Source: Litorivivens sp047622145
GTDB lineage: Bacteria; Pseudomonadota; Gammaproteobacteria; Pseudomonadales; Spongiibacteraceae
Assembly (NCBI GenBank): GCA_047622145.1
Contig: JBLHMO010000012.1
Location: forward strand, 1 to 34,400
DNA: 34,400 bases
Direction: 5' to 3'
Made by a program: the position numbers and the translations under genes
Shown: positions 1 through 7,244 of the stretch, in pieces
How the letters are laid out: every line of letters starts with the position of its first letter
Numbering within the stretch: position 1 is the first letter of the stretch
The notes under the pieces: generated by a model
The model's database searches: none
What the model was told of the DNA's origin: nothing
What the model saw: the letters and a program-made list of their open reading frames with translations, nothing else

Positions 1-215
1 TGCAATTTATCCTTATTAAATAGGCTTATCAGGCTACATTTTAACGTCATTTCGAGGTCTTTGGATCAGTTTTGGCCCTAATAACTTCTCGTAACAGATG
101 CGCTCAGGTTATTCATGAAAAAGTTTTTTTGTGATCCGTAAAATATATATCCCCGTATGAAATTTAGCTATGAAATAGCTATTTATTATTATTCATAACA
201 TTAGCGGAGTGTTCC
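1..215. other. Upstream region of the fasciclin gene
   Basis: This AT-rich leader contains no coding region that I can support. It holds a perfect 7-bp inverted repeat with a 3-base spacer, TAGCTATgaaATAGCTA, at 165-181, about 35 bases before the fasciclin start codon, which could be an operator or a small hairpin. A GGAG ribosome-binding site lies at 206-209, seven bases before the ATG at 216. I could not identify a convincing -35/-10 pair. Confidence 0.4.
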
Positions 216-701
216 ATGTTGAATATTAGACGTTTTGCTTTCGCACTAGTTGCCATTTTTCCAATAGTTTTCAGTTCTTCTTTAGTCAGGGCCCAAGACA
301 TCGTTGATACGGCAATAGCTGCCGGTCAATTCGAGACTTTGATAGCTGCTGTCCAAGCTGCCGACTTAGTAGAAACTCTGAAGAGCGAAGGACCATTTAC
401 AGTTTTCGCACCTACAGATGCAGCATTTGCGGCTCTACCAGCAGGTACAGTAGCTGACTTACTGAAGCCAGAGAACAAGGACCAGCTTATTGCTGTACTA
501 ACCTACCATGTGATTCCCGGTGCTGTTATGTCAGACGACATAGCGGGCATGAAACTAATGGTTGCTACAGTCCAAGGCAGTGAAGTTTCAATTGACGCAA
601 CAATGGGTGTCAAAATTGATGATGCCACCGTTGTGAAAGCTGACATCAAAACCAGCAATGGCGTGATCCACATTATTGACAAAGTGATTTTACCTAAGTA
701 A
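216..701 (+). CDS. Secreted fasciclin (FAS1) domain protein
   Basis: This 161-residue protein has a cleavable signal peptide of about 26 residues ending near VRAQ, followed by one complete FAS1 domain. The two family signatures are visible: the H1 box (GPFTVFAPTDAAFAALP, about residues 59-75) and the H2 box near the C terminus (GVIHIIDKVILP). Single-domain secreted FAS1 proteins of this length are common in marine proteobacteria. They are thought to act in the periplasm or outside the cell in adhesion or as small-molecule binding modules; the exact role is unknown. The ATG has a GGAG box seven bases upstream. The gene appears monocistronic, since a strong intrinsic terminator starts 26 bases after the stop. 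Family assignment is firm and function is open. Confidence 0.93.
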   Translation: MLNIRRFAFALVAIFPIVFSSSLVRAQDIVDTAIAAGQFETLIAAVQAADLVETLKSEGPFTVFAPTDAAFAALPAGTVADLLKPENKDQLIAVLTYHVIPGAVMSDDIAGMKLMVATVQGSEVSIDATMGVKIDDATVVKADIKTSNGVIHIIDKVILPK

Positions 702-726
702 CACTTCTCCAGATCCTAGAGGCTTT

Positions 727-752
727 AGGCTGACTTATGTCAGCCTTTTTTT
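727..752 (+). terminator. Rho-independent terminator of the fasciclin gene
   Basis: A perfect 8-bp stem, AGGCTGAC and GTCAGCCT, with a TTAT loop is followed directly by a run of seven T. It sits 26 bases after the fasciclin stop codon and is the clearest intrinsic terminator in the window. Confidence 0.93.
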
Positions 753-901
753 GCCTGAATGTTGACAAACAATAAACCTTATCTGCCCTTGATTCCTTAA
801 TCAGGCAGGATGTCGCTATCTTCTAGGAATGTGAACCTGCACCGCCGAAGCCAAAGCCCCTATACTTTTTGGTTTCTAATTTAAAGGAGCTAAGGATTTA
901 G

Positions 902-1405
902 GTATTTCCTCAGGGCCGTGGCTGTGTAGCAGGAAAGGAAAAGCGAGAGATGCGCCCTTTTATAGAAGGGCAAGTTCATAAAACCGCTAAAACCGGAGTA
1001 TGCTTTAGTGGTTTTTTCTATCAAGCAACTGTTGCTGGGGGTTATGGTCGGCGCTTATTAAAGAGCGACCGCTTCACTTGGGATGCTGAAGTCGGCCCAG
1101 GTGCAAGGATTAGCTAATTTGAGAACCCTAGCGATACCGAGGATAGTCAAATTACTGAAGCAATTTTACGGGTGTCGACTGACTTCGCTCGGGCATTTTC
1201 AGAGAACGCAACCATTGAACAAAAGCTGCCGATTGAGGGCGGCGACCAAAATACCGTGTCTAGATCGGTGATGTCTTTAAAGACAAAAGTTGTGGGCAAC
1301 TTGAGTTTAAAGATCAGCTATACCATGAAATACAACGAAGCTGTATTCAGTGACACTCTGCATCTAGATCGCGAGAAATCAGTAACCATCGTTTATAATC
1401 ATTGA
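902..1405 (+). pseudogene. Decayed DUF481 (YdiY-like) outer-membrane protein gene
   Basis: One reading frame is open from 902 to 1405 except for a TAA at 1115-1117. Around the stop it reads VAGGYGRRLLKSDRFTW, then DAEVGPGARIS, the stop, then FENPSDTEDSQITEAIL. It ends in the beta-strand pattern of DUF481 proteins (NLSLKISYTMKYNEAV, then VTIVYNH). The GYG...WDAEVGPG segment and the final NLSLKxSYTxKxN block are what I recognise from this family of putative salt-induced outer-membrane barrels. The N-terminal part, including signal peptide and first strands, is not recognisable. A 77-residue piece starting at 1172 is still open but would lack most of the barrel. I read this as a dead gene, not a short real one. 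The family call is from memory of its C-terminal pattern. Confidence 0.65.
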
Positions 1406-1470
1406 TTACTGGGGCGCCGATCGCCACAAATAAAAGCGATACCGATTAGCAGTATCTTAAATATAAAAAG

Positions 1471-1507
1471 GCGAGTAAATGATAAAACCAACTTAACGCT
1501 TACTCGC
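1471..1507. repeat. Inverted repeat GCGAGTAA / TTACTCGC
   Basis: Perfect 8-bp arms at 1471-1478 and 1500-1507 are separated by 21 bases in the non-coding gap between the DUF481 remnant and the cytochrome c gene. There is a run of A after the second arm but no T tract, so on the plus strand it is not a standard terminator. Function is unknown. Confidence 0.4.
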
Positions 1508-1534
1508 AAAAACTTGAATAACTTTTGCCTATCT

Positions 1535-1560
1535 ATTGCGTCTATTTATATAGAGGCAAT
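1535..1560. repeat. Hairpin ATTGCgTCTAT-TTAT-ATAGAgGCAAT
   Basis: An 11-position stem with one G-G mismatch and a TTAT loop lies 47 bases beyond the stop of the minus-strand cytochrome c gene. It could end or protect that transcript, but no T run follows on the minus strand, so this is a structural observation only. Confidence 0.4.
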
Positions 1561-1606
1561 AAATTTACACTCGTAATCTTTGCGCCAGTAATACTTTTTT
1601 GCATGA

Positions 1607-1942
1607 CTACTGGGAAGCGTAATATTCTGCGATCTGTTCGATTTCTTGGTCGCTCAACATTTTTGCCTGACCCACCATTACCGCTGCCATACCACCAGAT
1701 CGCTGGCCAGCCTTATAGGCTTTTAGTGACTGCATTAAATATGCTTTATTTTGCCCGTTCAACTTCGGGTAACTATTCACAATAGGGGCTGCACCGCTAG
1801 CGCCATGGCAAGCGCGACAGGTAACTTCTTTTGCAGGCGCATCAATTGCAAACAGGGTTGGCGAAAAAAGTGATAACACCCCAGCAAGGCTAAGGCAGCT
1901 GATGCCTCTACCGAAGGGTAGTAATATTGCTGTAAATAACAT
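1607..1942 (-). CDS. Small class I cytochrome c (c553/c554-like), exported
   Basis: This 111-residue protein has an N-terminal signal peptide (about 32 residues, ending near LFA) and one covalent haem site, CRACH, at residues 42-46. A methionine in the GGMAAVM segment (Met85 or Met89) is the likely sixth ligand. A final LSDQEIEQIAEYYAS helix is typical of the C terminus of c553/c554 monohaem cytochromes. It would shuttle electrons in the periplasm. A GGAG box sits upstream of the ATG. The next gene (2121) is divergent, so the gene looks monocistronic. It could be the soluble partner of the haem dehydrogenases further along, but nothing in the sequence links them. Confidence 0.9.
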   Translation of the reverse strand: MLFTAILLPFGRGISCLSLAGVLSLFSPTLFAIDAPAKEVTCRACHGASGAAPIVNSYPKLNGQNKAYLMQSLKAYKAGQRSGGMAAVMVGQAKMLSDQEIEQIAEYYASQ

Positions 1943-2120
1943 TGCTTAGCTCCCGTTCTATTACTCTAAGTTTTCTAGGATAATTAGCATTTAATGTAAT
2001 TAAATTTCATACGGTAGGATTATATTATTGGATCTTCTGGTGCACTAACGCTTGCATCGCTCATCTGAACTAAAACTCAGCTAAATGCGTATAAAGTCCA
2101 CTTCTCACAGGGATTAAAGT

Positions 2121-2654
2121 ATGCAACCGTCAACCTCTTCACATTCTGCAGCAGATTCGCCAATTGGCAGTAGCCCTCAGGGGGGTCAGAATTTCGAGCC
2201 CTCAGCTGCGATCAAGGCCCCGCAGTTAACATTTTTTTATGACGGTCAATGCCCGCTATGTATGAAGGAAATTCGAATGCTAAATAGCTGGAACACCTCG
2301 GCAGCAGTCGCATTTGTCAATTTACTGTCTGCCGAGGAGATGATCGTCTTCTCTGAGGTCAATATCGACGATGCCCAGAGATCCTTGTTGGCACTCACAT
2401 CAGATGGCGCAATCTTGCGAGGAGTGGACGCTACCTATGCGGTGTGGGCGGCGCTAGGTAAGGGACATTGGATGGCACCAGTGAATTGGCGCTGGCTGCG
2501 CCCGATAACCCTATTAGCTTACCGTATATTTGCGCGCTACCGGCACCAGCTCGCATTCTTGCTAACCGGCCAAAAACGCTGTGCTAGCTGTGAGCTACCC
2601 GCACCGCCGGCCAACAAAACAGATGGCAATGACCAAGCCAGGCAAGCCGTCTAA
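2121..2654 (+). CDS. DUF393 / DCC-family thiol-disulfide oxidoreductase-like protein
   Basis: The defining motif of the DCC family, YDGQCPLCMKE, is at about residues 40-50 and gives a CxxC pair (Cys44, Cys47) in a thioredoxin-like position. The rest follows the family: a DAT...VWAALGKG block near the middle and a WLRPITLLAYRIFARYR helix. The protein is 177 residues because of a low-complexity Ser/Gly-rich extension of about 33 residues before the domain. A later Met could shorten it, but none lies close to the domain. Two extra cysteines (CASC) occur near the C terminus. Members are thought to be thiol-disulfide oxidoreductases; substrates are unknown. A small Cys-rich frame overlaps its 3' end. 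Confidence 0.88.
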   Translation: MQPSTSSHSAADSPIGSSPQGGQNFEPSAAIKAPQLTFFYDGQCPLCMKEIRMLNSWNTSAAVAFVNLLSAEEMIVFSEVNIDDAQRSLLALTSDGAILRGVDATYAVWAALGKGHWMAPVNWRWLRPITLLAYRIFARYRHQLAFLLTGQKRCASCELPAPPANKTDGNDQARQAV

Positions 2655-2784
2655 GGCAGCATCAGACAATGTGCATCCGCGTCTACCCTGCCGCGGCTGC
2701 GGCAGCGATTGCAAAAATTATGCGATCTGCGACGGGCGCCCTTGGAGAACTCTGGCACCAGAAGCATCGGCAGAAAGCAAATAA
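2623..2784 (+). CDS. Possible small Cys-rich protein overlapping the DCC gene
   Basis: From the ATG at 2623 (an ATG at 2629 and an upstream GTG at 2581 are alternatives), this frame encodes about 53 residues with a compact four-cysteine block, PCRGCGSDCKNYAICDG, followed by RPWRTL. The spacing CxxC-x3-C-x5-C looks like a small metal-binding knuckle. It overlaps the end of the DCC gene in another frame and runs 67 bases into the end of the opposite-strand gene at 2718-3386. Overlap with the upstream gene would fit translational coupling. I do not recognise a named family. It is included because the cysteine pattern is unlikely in an accidental frame. Confidence 0.42.
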   Translation: MAMTKPGKPSKAASDNVHPRLPCRGCGSDCKNYAICDGRPWRTLAPEASAESK

Positions 2785-3386
2785 CCCGAATCCGAGCGGG
2801 GCGAAGACTGCTCCGCCATGAGCGCTTTCACGCTGTCGCCGGAAGCGGGCAGAGATTTTTTTAAGGACGATGCCAGGACAGTGCCCAGCATCCGCTGATA
2901 GTAGGGCAAGTGACTTTCGTAAAAAGGAAGATTCGTAGAGATTGAGTCCTGTTCTAAAAGGACATCAACAAAGCCGTGTATAAACTCTCTGGCTCTGGCC
3001 AATGCATCGGAGTCTTCGGCCAGCTCGTCAATACTCATTCCCCATGTCATATCAATACGCAACCGGCAGCTCGCCAAAAATTCTCCAGGGCTACTTTGAC
3101 CCCACTCATTAGGTGATATAAGAGACAACGTCCACCCTTTCTCTCCAGTGTAGAGATAGTAGGTGTTCCCCACGACTGGCTTAAAGCCAAATCTTGCGCT
3201 GAGAATCAGAGAAGAAATCGCATAGTCTCGAAGGAATTCTCCGGCATCTTTGGGGCCAGACACTGTGGGCTGCATCATCGACCAATCCCTCAGGATCGGG
3301 ACAACGCCTTTCCCCTGCGGATTTGGATTTTTGATCGGCTTAAACATCGGCACGGTCACAATATCTCTGTTGGAAAGAAGGGTCAT
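2718..3386 (-). CDS. Conserved-looking protein of unknown function
   Basis: This 222-residue protein has no signal peptide or membrane segment. It begins with a polar stretch containing NPNPQGKGVVPILRDW, which looks like a family signature, then alternates helices and strands (YYLYTGEKGWTLSLISPNEW; MTWGMSIDELAED). The middle region reads as a soluble cytoplasmic protein. I could not place it in a named family. The last 40 or so residues are of lower complexity and overlap the candidate Cys-rich gene on the other strand, so the true end of conservation may be earlier. It follows the peroxidase gene by 38 bases on the same strand and may be co-transcribed. The start lacks a clear ribosome-binding site; Met14 is an alternative. 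Confidence 0.7.
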   Translation of the reverse strand: MTLLSNRDIVTVPMFKPIKNPNPQGKGVVPILRDWSMMQPTVSGPKDAGEFLRDYAISSLILSARFGFKPVVGNTYYLYTGEKGWTLSLISPNEWGQSSPGEFLASCRLRIDMTWGMSIDELAEDSDALARAREFIHGFVDVLLEQDSISTNLPFYESHLPYYQRMLGTVLASSLKKSLPASGDSVKALMAEQSSPRSDSGYLLSADASGARVLQGRPSQIA

Positions 3387-3424
3387 TTAACATGGTCGAC
3401 TTAAAGCAAGCGGCTTTCATAACA

Positions 3425-3961
3425 CTAGAGAACGCTCTCAATGGCTTTCTTCAGCGCTGGGCTATCAGGCGACGTGCTGCTGTCGAAATGCATGACAACC
3501 TTGCCCGAGGAATCGACGACATACTTGTTGAAGTTCCAACTCGGGGCTTCAGCTTGAGTGGCAAGCGCGCGAAACACCGGATTAGCGTCATCCCCGCGTA
3601 CATGGGTCGGTGCGAACATCGTGAACGTAACACCGTAATTGACATAGCAGACATTCGCTGCCTCTTCCTCACTGTTGGCTTCTTGGCGAAAATCATCACT
3701 GGCAAAGCCAACAACCCTAAGGCCTTGGTCACGGTACTGGTCATTCAATTCTTGCAAGCCTTTAAATTGCTTTGTATAGCCACAGTGACTTGCGGTGTTA
3801 ACAATGAGAAGTGGCTGGCTAGGACTCATTTCACAGAGATTGATCAACTCTTGTGAGTGTAATTTACGAAGATCATGGTTTAGGTATTCAGGGCAGCCTC
3901 CTACAGCAGTGCCCCCAAAGAATAAGGCCGTCAATAGCACTAACGCGCGCATCATACACAT
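3425..3961 (-). CDS. Exported glutathione-peroxidase-like protein
   Basis: With the ATG at 3961 (AAGAGAG upstream; the frame extends to a less likely TTG at 3976) the protein has 178 residues. It has an N-terminal hydrophobic export signal and the GPx fold motifs NTASHCGYT (peroxidatic Cys60), the VVGFASDDFRQEA segment, and WNFNKYVVD (Trp142, Asn143). The glutamine of the usual NQF catalytic motif is replaced by Asp (DDF), a variant I believe occurs in a bacterial subgroup. It would reduce peroxides using thioredoxin or glutathione. The signal ends in TAVGGC, which resembles a lipobox, so it could be a lipoprotein, but the cysteine might instead pair with the one in LINLC. DUF2892 lies 67 bases upstream on the same strand. 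Confidence 0.85.
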   Translation of the reverse strand: MCMMRALVLLTALFFGGTAVGGCPEYLNHDLRKLHSQELINLCEMSPSQPLLIVNTASHCGYTKQFKGLQELNDQYRDQGLRVVGFASDDFRQEANSEEEAANVCYVNYGVTFTMFAPTHVRGDDANPVFRALATQAEAPSWNFNKYVVDSSGKVVMHFDSSTSPDSPALKKAIESVL

Positions 3962-4028
3962 TGCTCTCTTTATCAAATTTTGGCTGTCAGCACAGGAGGG
4001 GACAAATATTGCCCCCCCCTACGTTGCT

Positions 4029-4259
4029 TTAGCAATTAGACGTGCTGCTAGGACTGGCTCTTCTATTGGTGTTCACATCGAACAGATACCAGAGGTAGCA
4101 CCGCGATAAAATTCCGTTAAGAATCAGTGCGAGGGAAGTCATTAGTACAAACCACTCGACCCCGTTTAATTGCGGCTGTATGAATGCCCAGAAGCAAAAA
4201 GCGACACCAATGAGAAGTCGCACTAAGCGCTCGATATTACCTAGGTTACGTTCAATCAT
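4029..4259 (-). CDS. DUF2892 small membrane protein
   Basis: This 76-residue protein starts MIERNLGNIERLVRLLIG, followed by two membrane helices (about residues 11-28 and 36-52) and the family ending NGILSRCYLWYLF. This matches DUF2892, the two-helix inner-membrane domain also found at the end of YgaP-type rhodaneses. Its role is unknown; linked genes in other genomes often concern sulfur or redox chemistry, which fits the peroxidase-like gene just downstream. It is probably the first gene of a DUF2892-peroxidase(-222 aa protein) transcript. Confidence 0.85.
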   Translation of the reverse strand: MIERNLGNIERLVRLLIGVAFCFWAFIQPQLNGVEWFVLMTSLALILNGILSRCYLWYLFDVNTNRRASPSSTSNC

Positions 4260-4470
4260 GATCAGGCCCCGGCTATTAATCTATCTGAATTGGCTAAATA
4301 TACGCTACGCAGTAATTTTGGATCACTTGGCGCCACAAATGAACATTGAGTTACCTGAAGATAAGCCCCCCTGTGCACAGCAACGCCACCGGATGCCAGA
4401 TCCAGCGGCGTTAAGCACAGAGAAATCACACTGGAATGTTACAACACCAGTACGTATTGGTTTTTCCGCA

Positions 4471-5658
4471 TCAGACAAAGAAGTCTTGATTGGCCGCGCC
4501 CAGTGCCACAGCACCCATATTGCGCGCGAAGCCAATAGGGTTATTTGCCACGTGCGCCCTGGCCGTATGAATATCCAAGAAACACTGCTGAATGGCGCTG
4601 CCGTGAAACACAGACGAGCCGCCGGCAGAAGAAAACAGCGAATCTACAACACCCATCGACTTTTCTATCACCAGCGAAGCTTGATACCTGTAGAGAATTC
4701 TATCGTCCAGAGGAATGACTCCACCATGGCGCATGGTATCCATCATCGCATCGAAGTTCGACAGTAGAATCGTGGTCATCTCTTCAATGCTGTTTTTAGC
4801 CTCGGCAATTCGCACCTGCGTGCCAGTATCCTGCGCCAACTTCGTGATATCACCACTGGCCTTCCCCTTGACCAATTCCGTATAAAGGGACAGGGCGTGC
4901 CTTGCAGCACCTATAGCAGGTGTGGAAACCACTCGAATAAATAATTGTGCCCACGGCAGGTGGTACAAAAGCGCGCTATCGTGAGTCACTCCGGGGTTAG
5001 TCCCTTCAAACCCATCGGTTTGTTTATGGGTGCGGTAATCAGGCACGAAAACATCTTCCACCACAATGTCGTTGGATCCAGTACCCGTGAGCCCCATCGA
5101 ATTCCATGTATCTTCAATACGGTAATCGCTCTTGGGAAGAAGGAATGTACGGTACGTGCCGTCCGGTAAAATGCCGCCCAGCAGCACCCAAGTACAGTGA
5201 TCACACCCGCTGCTCCAGCCCCAGCGGCCACTGAATCGAAAACCACCGTCCGCGTTTTCAACCTTGCCCATCGGCGCATAAGAGGACGAGATCCGAGTAT
5301 GAATGTCTTCCCCCCATACATCCTCTTGAGCCCGAGGATCCATCAGCGCAATTTGGAAGGCATGCACAGCGACGATGCCGCTAGCCCAGGCAGTGGACAT
5401 GCAACTTTCACCAATAGACATTTGCATACGGAAGAAGTCCTGAGGATTGAGCTCGTAGCCCCCCCATCGCGCCGGCTGCAGCGCGAGGAAAAACCCTGCT
5501 TTTTTGAGGGCATCAATATTTTCCACGGGCACACGCCGATCCTCAAGTGCCTTGCCGGTGTTCGCTCGCAGCAGCGGATGCAGAGACTCCACTCTTTGCA
5601 GCATAGCGGCCCCTTCGTCAGCGACGCGAAGCGCTTCAGTATTTACAGATATATTCAT
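4471..5658 (-). CDS. Acyl-CoA-dehydrogenase-fold flavin monooxygenase (HsaA-like)
   Basis: The protein has 395 residues counted from the ATG at 5658, which has a perfect AGGAG eight bases upstream; nine further in-frame residues upstream are not expected to be used. It has the acyl-CoA-dehydrogenase fold of group D two-component monooxygenases: a helical N-terminal domain ending in PARWGGYE, a GESCMSTAWASG segment, a beta domain with GWSSGCDHCTWVLLGG and NSMGLTGTGSNDIVVEDVFV, and a C-terminal bundle with SSAGGSSVFHGSAIQQCFLDIHTA. Length and motifs fit HsaA and related aromatic or steroid hydroxylases using FMNH2/FADH2. The substrate is not readable. A flavin reductase-like gene 147 bases upstream on the same strand is a plausible partner. 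No other aromatic or steroid degradation gene is nearby. Confidence 0.85.
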   Translation of the reverse strand: MNISVNTEALRVADEGAAMLQRVESLHPLLRANTGKALEDRRVPVENIDALKKAGFFLALQPARWGGYELNPQDFFRMQMSIGESCMSTAWASGIVAVHAFQIALMDPRAQEDVWGEDIHTRISSSYAPMGKVENADGGFRFSGRWGWSSGCDHCTWVLLGGILPDGTYRTFLLPKSDYRIEDTWNSMGLTGTGSNDIVVEDVFVPDYRTHKQTDGFEGTNPGVTHDSALLYHLPWAQLFIRVVSTPAIGAARHALSLYTELVKGKASGDITKLAQDTGTQVRIAEAKNSIEEMTTILLSNFDAMMDTMRHGGVIPLDDRILYRYQASLVIEKSMGVVDSLFSSAGGSSVFHGSAIQQCFLDIHTARAHVANNPIGFARNMGAVALGAANQDFFV

Positions 5659-5804
5659 GGTTCTTCTCCTAGTTATTTGTATCAATGCCTTAGATTACCC
5701 CTTAAGAATAAAGACACATCCCCTGTATGGGGGAAAGCAGCTAATTCAAACGGGATCCGCTGTTTTAGAAGCCTACCTAATAATCCCTACTGCGCGCTCG
5801 CATT

Positions 5805-6434
5805 TCATAGAACCTGGGGAGGCAAATGAGTTTTAGCATAAGCCATGCGCTTGAAGGTGACCGCTTGGCAGTAAGTGTCCAGACCGCTGAGTGCAACAGT
5901 GCCCGCACTCACCAAATCGAGGGCGCCATCTTCGGCCATGCACCCAGCCGGCAGATCCGCCAGTACCACCTCGCCTATGACCAGATTGGTGCCGTTTATC
6001 GCCAGCTCATGATGTTCTCGCAGCGATAGGCCTAATTTGATCCCGGCCTCGGCCACCATAGGAGCGCCAAAACCCGCATGCCAGACTGGCGAAAGACCCG
6101 TGGCGTCAAACTCAGACATATCCTCAGGGTAACGTGCTGCCGTCTGGTGACCCTGCTCCACAATGGATGACGTAACATGATTGAGGCTATAGCAACCGCT
6201 CTCTAAAATATTGGCAAGTGTCTGGTGCCCATCACTACTGGGCCTAATAATTAGTGCCAGCAGTGGAGGACTTGATCCCAAATGCACGGTTGAGCTCATA
6301 ATCGCTAGATTGGTCTGGCCCTTTGCGTTCACGGTGCCTACCAAATTTGCAGATTTAAACCCCGACACCGAATTGATAAACGCCGCCCGGCGGCGCGGGT
6401 CCATTGCCTTAATATCTGATGATTGGAATTGCAT
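5805..6434 (-). CDS. Flavin reductase-like FMN-binding protein (DIM6/NTAB type)
   Basis: This 209-residue protein begins at an ATG with AGGAG just upstream. The flavin-reductase-like fold is seen in SANLVGTVNAKGQTNLAIMS and SSTVHLGSSPPLLALIIRP, then TLANILESGCYSLNHV, and SGLDTYCQAV near the end. This is a standalone FMN-binding split-barrel protein of the DIM6/NTAB group. It could supply reduced flavin to the HsaA-like monooxygenase that follows it. However, the same type of protein is often found alone, so the partnership is inference from adjacency only. The 147-base gap between the two genes is long for strict coupling. Confidence 0.85.
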   Translation of the reverse strand: MQFQSSDIKAMDPRRRAAFINSVSGFKSANLVGTVNAKGQTNLAIMSSTVHLGSSPPLLALIIRPSSDGHQTLANILESGCYSLNHVTSSIVEQGHQTAARYPEDMSEFDATGLSPVWHAGFGAPMVAEAGIKLGLSLREHHELAINGTNLVIGEVVLADLPAGCMAEDGALDLVSAGTVALSGLDTYCQAVTFKRMAYAKTHLPPQVL

Positions 6435-6669
6435 TGTATTCTCCTAAATAATGCATACGAACGATGCAGCTTTTTGGACCATATGGCGGGGCATCACCAT
6501 TGTGTTACGACTAGGATTCCGCCTACCCTAGACTGCCCCTAGAGGGCGCCTCTCGCAGTCTCACGCGGGCATGAGCTGCTATCTAGGGACTTATTACCGC
6601 ACCTCATCATATTGCATGGCCAGTGATCTTCGAGCGAAGATCAGAAATTGAACTACCCTTGAGAGATCG
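6435..6669. other. Non-coding gap with one strong hairpin
   Basis: I see no gene here. It lies between the flavin reductase-like gene and the DUF1653 remnant, so it carries the promoter of the former. At 6624-6643 there is a perfect 9-bp inverted repeat, TGATCTTCG-AG-CGAAGATCA, 27 bases past the stop of the DUF1653 remnant. It may have been that gene's transcription end, although no T run follows. Confidence 0.4.
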
Positions 6670-6876
6670 CTAATCGATATAGACAAACCTCGGCTGCTGT
6701 TTGCCGTCTCGATCCACCGCTTCGAGAAACATCGACAGCGGTCGAATCCACAGCCCTCCGTCTCCTTAGAGTGGCGTATACACCGCCAGCTGCTCGCCTG
6801 TCTCGGAGTGTGTGGCGATGCCCTGCAACTGATACTCACCCCCATTGAAGTGTCGATATTTTCCCGGCCTCAGCAC
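6670..6876 (-). pseudogene. DUF1653 gene interrupted by one stop
   Basis: On the minus strand from a GTG at 6876 the reading is VLRPGKYRHFNGGEYQLQG, then IATHSETGEQLAVYTPL, a TAA at 6768-6766, then GDGGLWIRPLSMFLEAVD and RDGKQQPRFVYID before a TAG at 6670. This is nearly the whole of the roughly 70-residue DUF1653 domain, whose usual form has PLYG at the interrupted place. A single TAC/TAT to TAA change explains the break. Everything else still reads as a good family member, so the loss is recent or could be a sequencing error. It directly follows the truncated ATPase remnant. Confidence 0.75.
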
Positions 6877-6907
6877 CGCCAAGCTGTCTCGCCCCGAATC
6901 GTCCAAG

Positions 6908-7110
6908 TCAGGGTTCTTGCGCAGTTGGCTTTATGAGGCTTATCAGAGAAGACTTGCCTATACCTCGTTCTCCAGTAAGGAGGAAGCTTGAACTATTACC
7001 ATTTTTTGTTTGATGGAGGCCATTTTGTAGAGCTTTAATTTCTTCTAATCAACCAGAAAACATGCCGGGGGCACCGAACTATTGGGCTTAAACGGATTTA
7101 CTTTAGCCAT
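6908..7110 (-). pseudogene. N-terminal fragment of an AAA-type ATPase gene, frameshifted and truncated
   Basis: From the ATG at 7110 the minus strand reads MAKVNPFKPNSSVPP and then loses frame. One base lost near 7065 restores it: MFSG, a TGA where Arg is expected, LEEIKALQNGLHQTKNGN, then SSSFLLTGERGIGKSSLI, which contains a perfect Walker A loop (GERGIGKS). It stops at a TGA at 6908 after only about 65 codons. The VNPFxPNSxV...GMFVGR start and P-loop belong to a family of roughly 400-residue AAA/STAND-like ATP-binding proteins. The rest of the gene, including Walker B, is gone, replaced directly by the DUF1653 remnant. Three separate lesions make it clearly dead. Confidence 0.72.
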
Positions 7111-7244
7111 AAAATTGTGATCTCTCTGAGAATGTAACACGTTTCTTCAGCGGCCAAAGCATGTTGCCGCGCCTGTTGCGCAAGCAAGGTGCGTGACAGC
7201 ATGATTTGGTCCGACTGCAAGAATTTGTTAGCCGACATGCTCAT
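7098..7244 (-). CDS. Small 48-residue frame between DUF1643 and ATPase remnants
   Basis: The ATG at 7244 overlaps the TGA of the DUF1643 remnant (ATGA), and the frame ends with a TAA that overlaps the ATPase start region. It encodes a Met/Ala/Gln-rich helical peptide, MSMSANKFLQSDQIMLSRTL continuing LAQQARQHALAAEE. The tight stop-start overlaps on both sides suggest it was a real gene in an operon of DUF1643, this peptide and the ATPase. It is the only one of the three without an obvious lesion. No known family is recognised, and expression is doubtful now that its neighbours are broken. Confidence 0.4.
   Translation of the reverse strand: MSMSANKFLQSDQIMLSRTLLAQQARQHALAAEETCYILREITILWLK

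Noticed and set aside
3392..3856. 154-residue plus-strand frame opposite the peroxidase gene
   Set aside because: It is antisense to a well-supported peroxidase gene, has no family features, and owes its length to the codon bias of the opposite strand.
4180..5829. Long plus-strand frames (4180-4767, 5197-5829) opposite the DUF2892 and monooxygenase genes
   Set aside because: They are shadows of real minus-strand genes and encode basic, low-order sequence with no recognisable domain.
1471..7244. Integron attC sites around the small DUF genes
   Set aside because: The inverted repeats found do not carry the RYYYAAC/GTTRRRY core pair, no integrase is present, and the DUF1643-ATPase remnants overlap each other, unlike cassettes.
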